Source: JAVWMQ01 sp036637375
GTDB lineage: Bacteria > Bacillota > Clostridia > Peptostreptococcales > Anaerovoracaceae
DNA: 31,996 nt
Assembly (NCBI GenBank): GCA_036637375.1
Contig: JAVWMQ010000021.1
Coordinates: 1 to 31,996 of the forward strand
Direction of reading: 5' to 3'
A program made the translations under genes and the position numbers. Under the pieces are notes generated by a model that saw only the letters and a list, made by a program, of their open reading frames with translations, was not told the origin of the DNA and made no database searches. Below are positions 9,657 to 17,554 of this stretch, one piece after another (within the stretch, counting starts at the first letter, position 1; every line of letters begins with the position of its first letter).

Positions 9657-10226
9657 ATGGTGTATTTGATGATTGGGATACTGGCTTTTTTGTTGTATTT
9701 TATTTACGACATTAATTCAGTAATTTTCCATTCAAAGATTTTGTGTAGCTTTTTTGCTATAGGTTCAATAACACTTACATGCTCCAGTTTTGGTTTAATA
9801 TTAAATAATTTCAAATTTATAACCAAAAGTGGTTCTATTTTTGTATTCTTTTTTAGCACAGGGGTTTGTTCTCTTGTGCTTCTTATTTATACTTTGTTCT
9901 TTGCAATTCCTTTTAAGGAAACCTATGTAAATACAAATTCAAAACCAAAAGTTTGCACGAAGGGAATGTATTCGTTATCAAGACATCCTGGAGTCCTATG
10001 GTTTATTGCTTTCTTTGCGTCCATAAGTTTATTGATGCCAACAAGGGAAATTATCATTTGCAGTGTGACTTTTTCTATATTAAATATGTTGTATATTATA
10101 ATGCAAGATATAATAATTTTTCCAAAGATTTTTGATGATTATGATGAATATAAAGTTAAAGTTCCGTTTTTAATACCTACACGTAGGAGTATTATGGCTT
10201 GTTTAAAAAGACAGAGAGGGGTTTAG
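9657..10226 (+). CDS. Small membrane methyltransferase of the PEMT/ICMT-like fold
   Basis: A 189-residue integral membrane protein with about five hydrophobic segments (roughly residues 2-18, 28-48, 57-84, 111-127 and 131-150). GMYSLSRHPG at about 102-111 matches the G-x-Y-x-x-x-RHP cofactor-binding motif of the isoprenylcysteine carboxyl methyltransferase/phospholipid methyltransferase fold. The C-terminal FDDYDEYKVKVPFLIP resembles that family's closing E/D-x-Y motif. The expected reaction is S-adenosylmethionine-dependent methylation of a lipid or lipid-linked carboxyl or amine; the substrate is unknown. The start has an upstream AAAGGA. The GH3 gene begins 2 bp after its stop, so the two are co-translated. 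NnrU-like proteins share part of this motif and are an alternative. Confidence 0.72.
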   Translation: MVYLMIGILAFLLYFIYDINSVIFHSKILCSFFAIGSITLTCSSFGLILNNFKFITKSGSIFVFFFSTGVCSLVLLIYTLFFAIPFKETYVNTNSKPKVCTKGMYSLSRHPGVLWFIAFFASISLLMPTREIIICSVTFSILNMLYIIMQDIIIFPKIFDDYDEYKVKVPFLIPTRRSIMACLKRQRGV

Positions 10227-10228
10227 TT

Positions 10229-11824
10229 ATGAAGTTTGAGGAAAAGTTAAAGAACAAGAGTCCAAAAGAAATATGGAACGAGTATTGTGGTTTTTTGGAT
10301 CTTTCTATTGATCAATTTATGGATACGCAGCTTAGGTTAATGGAGGAACAGTTAAATCTTTGGAAAAACTCAACCTTAGGTAAAGGGCTTTTAAAGAATA
10401 AAAATCCAGAGTCAATTGACGAGTTTAGAGAAATGTTTCCATTAACTAAGTATGATGATTACGCAGAACTCTTACTTCAAAAGAGAGAGGAGGCCTTGCC
10501 AGATACTCCAATTATTTGGATTCAAACTACTTGGGAAGGTGGAACTCAGCCTGTTAAGGTTGCACCATATACAAAGGCGATGCTAAATACTTACAAGAAC
10601 AATGTTTTGGCATGTATGATACTTGGAACTAGTAAAGAGAGGGGAAATTTCAACGTAAAGAATACTGATACATTTTTGTATGGACTTGCACCATTACCTT
10701 TTGCTACAGGTCTTTATCCACGAGCGTTAAACGATGAGATTTCAATTAAGTTTTTGCCACCAGTAAATGAAGCTGAAAAAATGTCATTTGGTGAGAGGAA
10801 CAAAAAAGGTTTTAAACTTGGATTGACTCATGGGATTGATTATTTCTTTGGTCTTGGCAGTGTTGCATATTTTATTAGTTTAAGTTTAATGGCAGCTAAA
10901 GATAAGGGAAGTACTAAGACAAAGCATTCATTTAGAACCATTAGACGCTACCTTAGAGCAAAGAGAATTTGCAAAAAGGAGAATAGAGAATTAATGCCTA
11001 AAGATTTATTTTCTTTAAAGGCTTTTATGGTGGCAGGAACAGATAATAATTGTTATAAGGATGAACTTGAAAAGCTATGGGGAGTTAGACCTATGGAGTT
11101 GTTTGCAGGAACAGAACCATCAATTATTGGTACAGAAACATGGACTAGAAATGGCATGTACTTTTTTCCTGATACTTGTTTTTATGAATTTATTCCTGAA
11201 GAGGAAATGGAAAAGAGTTTTGAAGATGAAAGCTATATACCAAAGACATGTTTAATGAATCAAGTAATTGAAGGAGAGAAGTATGAACTTGTCATTTCTG
11301 TTTTAAAGGGTGGAGCTTTTATGCGTTACAGAGTAGGAGATGTATATAGGTGTGTAGGATTGAGAAATAAAGAAGATCAGACAAATATTCCAAGGTTTAA
11401 ATATATTGATAGAGTTACAAATATTATTGATATTGCAGGATTCACTAGGATATCTGAAAAAACAATTTCTAATGCGATAAATTTGTCTAACTTGCCTATC
11501 AAAGATTGGACTGCAAAAAAAGAGTATACAAATAATAATAAACCATTTATGCACTTATATGTTGAGATGGAGCCAGAGGCTTTCTCTAATTTAACCGTTA
11601 GCAAGGAAATCTTAAAAGAGCATTTGACAATATATTTTAAATATGTTGATCATGATTACAAAGACTTAAAACTTATTTTGGGTATGGATCCACTGGAAAT
11701 TACTATTGTGAAGTGCGGAACATTTTTGAAGTATCAAGAATCAGAAGGTAAGGAAATACGAAGGATAAACCCAAAATCATTTGATATGTTAAAGCTAATG
11801 GAGGTAAATGATAATGTTTGTTAG
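10229..11824 (+). CDS. GH3-family acyl-adenylating enzyme (acyl-acid amido synthetase-like)
   Basis: A 531-residue protein of the GH3 branch of the adenylate-forming superfamily, best known from plants, where members join acyl acids such as auxin or jasmonate to amino acids through an acyl-AMP. Visible motifs are the ATP-binding loop TTWEGGTQPVKVAPYT (about 99-114; a departure from the usual S-S-G-T-S), FAGTEPSIIGT (about 292-302), MRYRVGDVYR (about 365-374) and a following block with IDRVTN and FTRISE. I chose the ATG at 10229 because AGAGGGG precedes it; a TTG at 10199 would overlap the upstream gene. The substrate cannot be read from the sequence. It overlaps the next gene by 11 bp and follows a membrane methyltransferase by 2 bp, so all three probably serve one process. 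Confidence 0.82.
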   Translation: MKFEEKLKNKSPKEIWNEYCGFLDLSIDQFMDTQLRLMEEQLNLWKNSTLGKGLLKNKNPESIDEFREMFPLTKYDDYAELLLQKREEALPDTPIIWIQTTWEGGTQPVKVAPYTKAMLNTYKNNVLACMILGTSKERGNFNVKNTDTFLYGLAPLPFATGLYPRALNDEISIKFLPPVNEAEKMSFGERNKKGFKLGLTHGIDYFFGLGSVAYFISLSLMAAKDKGSTKTKHSFRTIRRYLRAKRICKKENRELMPKDLFSLKAFMVAGTDNNCYKDELEKLWGVRPMELFAGTEPSIIGTETWTRNGMYFFPDTCFYEFIPEEEMEKSFEDESYIPKTCLMNQVIEGEKYELVISVLKGGAFMRYRVGDVYRCVGLRNKEDQTNIPRFKYIDRVTNIIDIAGFTRISEKTISNAINLSNLPIKDWTAKKEYTNNNKPFMHLYVEMEPEAFSNLTVSKEILKEHLTIYFKYVDHDYKDLKLILGMDPLEITIVKCGTFLKYQESEGKEIRRINPKSFDMLKLMEVNDNVC

Positions 11825-14336
11825 TTACATTTATATTCCTGTTATAGCTTTTTTGGGATATGTATTTTTGTTCTTGTCATTTATGGCAGCAAAGAAGACC
11901 GAAGAAATATCGGCGTTTATATTTAGTTTAGTTTGTGGAATATTGTGGACTGGTGGATCAATTGGAATGCGTGCTATGTTTTGGCCTGGGTATAAAGTTT
12001 GGTTCCACATTTCAATACTTGGTTTGTTTATTTTATCTTATGCTTTGCTTGTATTTATGGTTTATTTTACAAATAGTAAGAAAACATTTTTACTTAAAGT
12101 TTGGCCTGTTCTAGTTTTAGCTATGATAGTGATAAATTTCAAAACGGGTATGTTTTTAAAGGCACCAGAAATTGAAATGGTTAATGGGCAAAGAAATTTT
12201 GTTTATTCTATCGATATGGGAGTAATTGTATGTTTCCTTGTTTGTGGAGGAATAATTGCTAATATAATTTGGGTTATAGTTAAAGGTTACAAAAAGGATG
12301 TGCTTTTACAAAAACAAATGGGGCCGATAATTCTAGGCATATTTGTAATATTTATTTCTCAAATGTTTTTGGCGTTTCCAACTTTAAATAGTATTCCAAT
12401 TGATCTAATATCAGCATTGTTCATGGCTATGTGCATGGGATATTCCCTATACAAAAAAAGGCTATTTAAGCTTACATTACTTGTATCAAAGAGTGTGTGC
12501 CATGTAGCGACTGGGATTATGTCTATACTTTGCTTGGTGAATTTTATTTATGAGATTCAATACTTTGTATCAAAGTATATTACAAATGATAGAGAATTAG
12601 AAATTATAATAATTGCTATATCATTTATGTGTATGACTATGGTGTGTTATTATATTTTAACCAAATTTATTGATAAGATATTTGTAAAAGAATCTAATTT
12701 AAAGACAGCGGCTCTAAATGAATATGGTCGAAGCATATCAAATGGTTTATATGCAAATACAATAATAACAAGGCTAATAGACATAATTAATAAGATTGCT
12801 AAAGTTGAATGCATATATGTATTTATATTAAATGGAAATGAAGATTATTATGAAATGAATAAATCTTCTAGCCCTCTTGACGATAGAAGCATTAGAATTT
12901 CAGTATCAAATCCAATAGTGGAACAATTAAATAAAGACAATAATATTTTACTTTTGGATGAACTAAAGAGTATGCCAATATATAAGTCTCTATGGGAAAA
13001 AGAAAAAAAACAAATTGAGGAGATGGGAACAAATTTGTTTTTGCCTCTTAAATTTGATAATAAGCTAGAAGGCATTGTTGCAATATCTAAAGTTTCAAAC
13101 AAGGGTATTTATACTATGGATGAACTTGGATTTTTAACATCTATAGCTTCAATAACCTCAATTGCAGTTAAAAATTCAAGACTATATAAACAAATGTGTG
13201 TTGAAGCTATGACAGATGAACTTACAGGACTGCTAAATCGAAAATATTTTTACAAAAAGTTAGAAAAAGAAGTTGAATTTAGAAATGGTTCGTCATTAGC
13301 CCTTGTAAGTATGAATATTGATGATTTCAAACTATACAATGAATTATATGGACGAAAAGAAGCGGATGAGGCACTAAAGAGAATTGCCAATATAATTAAA
13401 ATGAGCGTTGGAGATAAGGGCTATGCTGGTAGACCTAATGGTAAGGAGTTTGGTATTATTTTGCCTAATTATGATATGCTTTCTGCAAAGATATTGGCAG
13501 AGAATATTCGTGACCAGGTGTATAATATTAATATGGGAGAAGAATGTTTTACAATTAAAGCATTAACTTTTAGCTGTGGCATTTCGTCTATTCCTTATGC
13601 AGCCTCTACTGTAGATGAATTGATACATTATACCGGTATGGCAGTGTATCAGGTAAAGAGAAGTGGTAAAAACGGGATTTTGCTTTCTACGGGTATTAAT
13701 GTTGAGAGTAATAGCAAAAATAGCACTAAAAGTGTTAAGGACAGGCCTTCTGTTTACAATGAATATGCATCATCAATTTTTGCATTAACAGCAGCCATTG
13801 ATGCAAAGGATCACTATACTTTTGACCATTCAAAAAATGTTGCATATTATGCTACAGGGCTTGGAGAGGCTTATGGGCTTAATGAAGATACAATTGAAAT
13901 CATCTACGAAGCTGCATTGCTTCATGATATAGGTAAAATAGGAATCCCCGAAAGTATTTTGAATAAAAAGGGGAGACTTAACGACGAAGAGTATGAAATA
14001 ATGAAAGGGCATGTTGAAAGCTCAGTAAATATAATTAGACATTTGCCTTCATTAGACTATGTGGTACCTGCTGTTTTAGGACATCATGAACGATATGATG
14101 GCAAAGGCTATCCAAGAAGAATTTCGGGAAAGAATATTCCTCTTGGTGGGAGAGTTTTATGCATAGCAGATACTTTTGATGCTATAATTTCAACGAGAAG
14201 CTACAAAAAACCATTGTCAGTTGAATATGCTCTTAGTGAAATAGAAAAAGGTGCAGGAACACAATTTGATCCGGAACTTGCAACTTTATTTGTAAAGTGC
14301 GTAAGAGACGAAAGGATTATACCAGTCAAAAAATAA
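11814..14336 (+). CDS. 7TM-GAF-GGDEF(degenerate)-HD-GYP protein, probable c-di-GMP phosphodiesterase
   Basis: An 840-residue protein. The N-terminus has about seven membrane helices (residues 1-210, like the 7TM sensor of some histidine kinases) plus two more near 220-285. A GAF-like domain follows (about 300-460), then a GGDEF-fold domain (from about 465, MTDELTGLLNR) whose active site reads NGKEF at 542-546, so it is probably catalytically dead and regulatory. The C-terminal HD-GYP domain (about 640-835) keeps LLHDIGK (H704, D705) and HHERYDGKGYP (757-767) intact, indicating hydrolysis of c-di-GMP. An ATG at 11808 is also in frame, but GGAGGT lies only 2 nt before it and 8 nt before 11814. 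The start overlaps the GH3 gene, so it is translationally coupled to it. Confidence 0.88.
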   Translation: MFVSYIYIPVIAFLGYVFLFLSFMAAKKTEEISAFIFSLVCGILWTGGSIGMRAMFWPGYKVWFHISILGLFILSYALLVFMVYFTNSKKTFLLKVWPVLVLAMIVINFKTGMFLKAPEIEMVNGQRNFVYSIDMGVIVCFLVCGGIIANIIWVIVKGYKKDVLLQKQMGPIILGIFVIFISQMFLAFPTLNSIPIDLISALFMAMCMGYSLYKKRLFKLTLLVSKSVCHVATGIMSILCLVNFIYEIQYFVSKYITNDRELEIIIIAISFMCMTMVCYYILTKFIDKIFVKESNLKTAALNEYGRSISNGLYANTIITRLIDIINKIAKVECIYVFILNGNEDYYEMNKSSSPLDDRSIRISVSNPIVEQLNKDNNILLLDELKSMPIYKSLWEKEKKQIEEMGTNLFLPLKFDNKLEGIVAISKVSNKGIYTMDELGFLTSIASITSIAVKNSRLYKQMCVEAMTDELTGLLNRKYFYKKLEKEVEFRNGSSLALVSMNIDDFKLYNELYGRKEADEALKRIANIIKMSVGDKGYAGRPNGKEFGIILPNYDMLSAKILAENIRDQVYNINMGEECFTIKALTFSCGISSIPYAASTVDELIHYTGMAVYQVKRSGKNGILLSTGINVESNSKNSTKSVKDRPSVYNEYASSIFALTAAIDAKDHYTFDHSKNVAYYATGLGEAYGLNEDTIEIIYEAALLHDIGKIGIPESILNKKGRLNDEEYEIMKGHVESSVNIIRHLPSLDYVVPAVLGHHERYDGKGYPRRISGKNIPLGGRVLCIADTFDAIISTRSYKKPLSVEYALSEIEKGAGTQFDPELATLFVKCVRDERIIPVKK

Positions 14337-14374
14337 TAAAAAAGAGAATATCCATTATTGTAATGGATATTCTC
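14337..14374 (-). terminator. Intrinsic terminator of the ABC-F/GNAT operon
   Basis: A perfect 14-bp stem (14344-14357 with 14361-14374) and a 3-nt loop. On the minus strand it is followed by a T-run (A-run at 14338-14343 on the plus strand). On the plus strand no T-run follows, so it mainly serves the minus-strand GNAT gene, whose stop is at 14381-14383. Confidence 0.88.
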
Positions 14375-14380
14375 GTGCGA

Positions 14381-14869
14381 TTAATAGAATTTACGTCTTA
14401 CGATTTCAACAAAACGGTTTGGATCTGTTGTGTCTGCTTCGCAGCGACAAGGACCACTTGGTCTGTCTTCACCTGTTTTATCAAAGCCAACTGCTTCATA
14501 TAGACTTTTGCCAATAAGGTTATCAGGATAATGCATTAACTCAACACATTTAATTGATGGGAATTCCTCCTTAAATAAAGTCATTGTAGCAAGTAACGAT
14601 GTTTTGCCAAATCCTCTGCCTTGTTTAGTTTTATCAATCATAAACCTGTGTAGAAATACGTAGTCTGGATCATCTTTGACAAAATAATAAAGTATGAAAC
14701 CTACTGGTTCATCATCATTATAAATTACCTTAGTGCGGAATGTGTCTTCAAATACACATTCTGCAAGGGAATACATATTGTTTTCCATAAAACCTTTTTG
14801 ATCATCATTAACATCCATATCAATTACTGCCTGAAAGTTACTGTGATCAACATCTCTAAAATTAATCAT
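14381..14869 (-). CDS. GNAT-family N-acetyltransferase
   Basis: A 162-residue single-domain acetyltransferase. The acetyl-CoA motif A is visible as HRFMIDKTKQGRGFGKTSL (the Q-G-R-G-F-G-K loop), preceded by PVGFILYYF (beta 4) and followed by the LYEAVGFDKTGE block typical of GNAT C-termini. Spermidine/diamine acetyltransferases have a similar layout, but the acceptor cannot be deduced. AGAGAGGT lies just before the ATG. It starts 46 bp after the ABC-F gene with no terminator between, so both share one transcript. GNAT enzymes can act in antibiotic or polyamine inactivation. With an ABC-F neighbour a protective role is attractive, but it is inference. Confidence 0.87.
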   Translation of the reverse strand: MINFRDVDHSNFQAVIDMDVNDDQKGFMENNMYSLAECVFEDTFRTKVIYNDDEPVGFILYYFVKDDPDYVFLHRFMIDKTKQGRGFGKTSLLATMTLFKEEFPSIKCVELMHYPDNLIGKSLYEAVGFDKTGEDRPSGPCRCEADTTDPNRFVEIVRRKFY

Positions 14870-14915
14870 AAATTACCTCTCTAAAATGTACTAAATATAC
14901 CTCTAAGATAAAACT

Positions 14916-16658
14916 TTACTTGACTGAATCAATTAGAATTTCAAGTTCCTCAGAAATTTTCTTTGCACTTTCAAAATTTTTGAGTTCAAGACACTGCTGG
15001 ATTCGAGTTTCTAGGTCTTTCTTTTTTTGTTCAAATTCTAAATAATCTTTGTCAAAATGTTTTGCATAAATCATTTTTCGGAATTTACGCATACTAGTTT
15101 TGCGTATTGTTTTATCCTCAATTAGTATAACATAATCAGCACAATTTGCGATAGTATAAAAATCATGAGATACCATTAAAATTCCACCGTTGTAATTAGC
15201 AATGGCCTCCTCTAGAGCAATTTGTGAATATGTATCAAGGTGGCTAGTAGGTTCGTCTAATAATAATAAGTTTGCATCACTATATGAAATTTTAGCTAAT
15301 TGTAAAACGTTTTTCTCTCCACCTGAAAGAGATCCGATTTTTTGATGAGCATATTCTTCATTAAAACCGTAATTAGCAATATAATCAATTATATCTTGAT
15401 TTTTTTTGAAACCAATTTCAAAGAATTCATCTAAAATTGTGTTTGATTCGTTTAGCATCTCGTTTTGTTTTTGAGATAAATATGCCATTGATATATTTTC
15501 AGATATAGTAATAGCAGGATTTGAATTGTTGAAAATCTCTCTCAAAAGAGTTGTTTTACCTGTTCCGTTTGGCCCAATAATTGCGACCTTATCTTTAGCG
15601 CTAATTTCAAAAGAAACATCTTCAAGAAGAACATCATCAAAAGAAATACTCAAATTTTTCAATGACATGGCTACATCATCATCAGCAGGGTTTTGTGTAG
15701 AGAGCATTATTTGTGGTTTGTTAATACTTACAAAGGGTGAATGAACTCTTCTATTTTGAAGACGTTCATTTATTTTAACTCGAGCTTTTAGCGCCTTTCC
15801 ACGAGAAGCTTCAGAATTGTAGCTTGCTATAAATCTAAGTCTATCAATTAGGATTTCATTTCTTTCAATCTCTTCCTCATCTGCAAGAGCAAGCTCTTGA
15901 AGTTCGATTTTAGTTAGTAACAGAGAGAAGTTATAATCAACGTATGTTCCCTCAAACTCTTGAAGTTCTTTGTTCTCAAGATGAATTATTTTGTTAAAAC
16001 AATTGTTTAATAAGTATCTATTATGGGTGATTACTAAAAGCATACCTTTAAAGGAATTAATTAATGCTTTTAATGAATTTAAGTTTTCAAAATCCAAGAA
16101 TACGTCAGGCTCATCCATAATGATTAGTTCAGGCATACGTAACATTTCTCTAATAATTTGAATTAGTTTAAATTCTCCACCACTAAGATCACATAAAGGT
16201 AGATCCTTTATGTGCATAAGATTTGCAAGATTTAAACTTTTTTCGATTGTGTTTGTGTAATCATCACCACCAACAGCTTCAATTTGATCTAAAGTAGTCT
16301 GATATTCTTCAAGAAGAGGTTCAAGATCGGAGGCAGTTTCCATATTTGTACAAATTTCTGCAAGTTTGTTTTCTAAAGTGATAAAAACTTCTGCCATATA
16401 TTCAAATACAGTTGTCTTATCTCCCTTGTCGTGAAGATAAAACTGGGTAATATGTCCAATTCTACAAGAATGGTCTATTTCTATTTTACCATCATATAAA
16501 TATTTTTCGTTGTCCATAATCATTTCTGCAAGAGTACTTTTGCCGCTGCCACTTGTACCAATAAAAGCACAATGATCACCAGGGTTTAAAGTAAAAGAAA
16601 TATCGTTATATAAATCTTTTTGTGGAAATGAAAAGGATAAATTTTCTATTCTAATCAT
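14916..16658 (-). CDS. ABC-F family ATPase (ribosome-associated, possibly antibiotic resistance)
   Basis: A 580-residue protein with two ATP-binding cassettes and no membrane segment. Cassette 1 has Walker A GTSGSGKST, signature LSGGEFKL and a Walker B ending MDEPDVFLD, unusual against the family's DEPTNHLD. Cassette 2 has GPNGTGKTT, LSGGEKNVLQLAK and LLLLDEPTSHLD. A charged linker (about 245-330) joins them and the C-terminal 60 residues look like a coiled coil. ABC-F proteins bind the ribosomal E site; some dislodge antibiotics and others tune translation. I chose the ATG at 16658, 9 nt after AAAGG; the frame stays open upstream to a TTG at 16781, but that lies in the promoter. An intrinsic terminator in the leader suggests inducible expression, as in known resistance ABC-F genes. 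Confidence 0.88.
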   Translation of the reverse strand: MIRIENLSFSFPQKDLYNDISFTLNPGDHCAFIGTSGSGKSTLAEMIMDNEKYLYDGKIEIDHSCRIGHITQFYLHDKGDKTTVFEYMAEVFITLENKLAEICTNMETASDLEPLLEEYQTTLDQIEAVGGDDYTNTIEKSLNLANLMHIKDLPLCDLSGGEFKLIQIIREMLRMPELIIMDEPDVFLDFENLNSLKALINSFKGMLLVITHNRYLLNNCFNKIIHLENKELQEFEGTYVDYNFSLLLTKIELQELALADEEEIERNEILIDRLRFIASYNSEASRGKALKARVKINERLQNRRVHSPFVSINKPQIMLSTQNPADDDVAMSLKNLSISFDDVLLEDVSFEISAKDKVAIIGPNGTGKTTLLREIFNNSNPAITISENISMAYLSQKQNEMLNESNTILDEFFEIGFKKNQDIIDYIANYGFNEEYAHQKIGSLSGGEKNVLQLAKISYSDANLLLLDEPTSHLDTYSQIALEEAIANYNGGILMVSHDFYTIANCADYVILIEDKTIRKTSMRKFRKMIYAKHFDKDYLEFEQKKKDLETRIQQCLELKNFESAKKISEELEILIDSVK

Positions 16659-16682
16659 AATTAATACCTTTCTATAATTATT

Positions 16683-16707
16683 AAAAAAGAGCCTACAAGT
16701 AAGCTCT
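16683..16707 (-). terminator. Leader terminator (attenuator) upstream of the ABC-F gene
   Basis: On the minus strand, AGAGCTTA and TAGGCTCT form an 8-bp stem (one G-U pair) around the loop CTTG, followed at once by six T residues (16683-16688). It lies between the promoter (16753-16781) and the start codon (16658). An upstream segment CAAGTA (16740-16745) is complementary to TACTTG (16696-16701) in the hairpin, so an antiterminator form is possible. Confidence 0.72.
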
Positions 16708-16724
16708 AAGTTATATGTCAAGTT

Positions 16725-16744
16725 AAGTATATTTAGATATACTT
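16725..16744 (-). promoter_or_regulatory. Perfect inverted repeat at the start of the ABC-F leader
   Basis: AAGTATAT, 4-nt loop CTAA, ATATACTT on the minus strand (8-bp perfect stem), at or just after the predicted transcription start. It could be a 5' hairpin competing with the antiterminator pairing, or an operator, for example for the divergent XRE-cupin regulator. Confidence 0.45.
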
Positions 16745-16752
16745 GATTATTC

Positions 16753-16781
16753 AGTATATCATTTTTTAAATATAAATTCAA
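16753..16781 (-). promoter_or_regulatory. Promoter of the ABC-F/GNAT operon
   Basis: On the minus strand TTGAAT (16776-16781), a 17-bp spacer and TATACT (16753-16758) with an extended -10 (TGA directly before). It is back to back with the promoter of the XRE-cupin gene. Confidence 0.68.
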
Positions 16782-16798
16782 TAATATTAAAGGCTCAC

Positions 16799-16826
16799 TT
16801 GATAAATATAAATATTGTGGTAATAT
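16799..16826 (+). promoter_or_regulatory. Promoter of the XRE-cupin regulator
   Basis: TTGATA (16799-16804), a 16-bp spacer and TAATAT (16821-16826) with an extended -10 (TGG directly before). It diverges from the ABC-F promoter, so one regulator could act on both. Confidence 0.5.
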
Positions 16827-16867
16827 AAAATATATAATGTATAAATACGGAATGGGGAAGTGATGAT

Positions 16868-17419
16868 ATGGAAAAATTGCAACCAGATATTGGTAATAAA
16901 TTAAGAAGCATACGCAAAGAACTTGGATTTAGCCTTGATGTGGCTTCTAAAATGACAGGTGTATCAAAGGCCATGTTAGGTCAAATTGAAAGAGGCGAAT
17001 CAGTCCCTACAATTTCAACATTATGGAAAATATCCAGAGGGCTAAAGGTTACCTTTTCTAACTTTATTGCTATTAAAGATGAAGAAAACAAAGTGACTAA
17101 AGTAGATGATATTTATCCGTTAGAAGAAGAAAATGGAGCAATGAGAGTTTACAATTTGTTCCCATTTGATCCGATGATAGGTATAGATTTTTTGCATATT
17201 GAAATTGATCCGAAATGTGTACACGAGTCCATTGCTCATAACAATGTTTTAAATGAATATATTGCAGTTATAGAGGGTGAACTTGAAATGAAAATTAACG
17301 ATGAATATTTCACTATACCAAGTGGTGGTGTGATACATTTTGATGGAAAATATGAGCATACCTATGCAAATAATGGCAATGAAAAAGTTATTTTTCATAA
17401 TGTAATTAAATATAGATAA
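16868..17419 (+). CDS. XRE-family transcriptional regulator with C-terminal cupin
   Basis: A 183-residue protein. Residues about 11-66 form an XRE helix-turn-helix (LRSIRKELGFSLDVASKMTG, then VSKAMLGQIERGESVPTIST). Residues about 105-180 form a cupin barrel (NEYIAVIEGELEMKIND, then IPSGGVIHFDGKYEHTYAN). This layout is common in regulators that bind a small metabolite in the cupin and control a neighbouring catabolic gene. A terminator follows, then the glycyl radical enzyme on the same strand, so that enzyme is the natural target. GGGGAAG precedes the ATG. The ligand is unknown. Confidence 0.88.
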   Translation: MEKLQPDIGNKLRSIRKELGFSLDVASKMTGVSKAMLGQIERGESVPTISTLWKISRGLKVTFSNFIAIKDEENKVTKVDDIYPLEEENGAMRVYNLFPFDPMIGIDFLHIEIDPKCVHESIAHNNVLNEYIAVIEGELEMKINDEYFTIPSGGVIHFDGKYEHTYANNGNEKVIFHNVIKYR

Positions 17420-17422
17420 TTT

Positions 17423-17459
17423 AGAGGGGCAGATGACACGATTGTTTTGCCCTTTTTTG
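17423..17459 (+). terminator. Intrinsic terminator after the XRE-cupin gene
   Basis: An AGGGGCA arm pairs with TTGCCCTT (G-C core GGGC/GCCC, with G-U pairs outside); an internal ACA/TGT pairing shortens the loop. A run of six T follows (17453-17458). It separates the regulator from the glycyl radical enzyme. Confidence 0.7.
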
Positions 17460-17488
17460 TTGACTTTTTGAACTTTAAGGGATATCTT
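17460..17488 (+). promoter_or_regulatory. Candidate promoter of the glycyl radical enzyme operon
   Basis: TTGACT (17460-17465), a 17-bp spacer and TATCTT (17483-17488). An alternative -10, TATACT at 17488-17493, has no well-spaced -35. Two inverted repeats overlap or follow it, as expected for a regulated promoter. Confidence 0.45.
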
Positions 17489-17515
17489 ATACTTAAGATG
17501 TGCGTTATAACGTAC
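17484..17515. promoter_or_regulatory. Two adjacent palindromes, candidate operator
   Basis: ATCTTA-TACT-TAAGAT at 17484-17499 is followed directly by a 16-bp palindrome at 17500-17515 with a perfect core CGTTATAACG (17503-17512). Both lie between the -10 region and the ribosome binding site of the glycyl radical enzyme, where a repressor would block transcription. The XRE-cupin protein encoded just upstream is the obvious candidate to bind. Confidence 0.5.
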
Positions 17516-17554
17516 CGAGCAGTTTTGGGATATAGTTTAAATAGGAGGCACATG

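Noticed and set aside
16659..16781. In-frame 41-codon N-terminal extension of the ABC-F protein starting at a TTG
   Set aside because: The TTG is the -35 box of the predicted promoter and the stretch contains the leader hairpins; the ATG at 16658 has a ribosome binding site.
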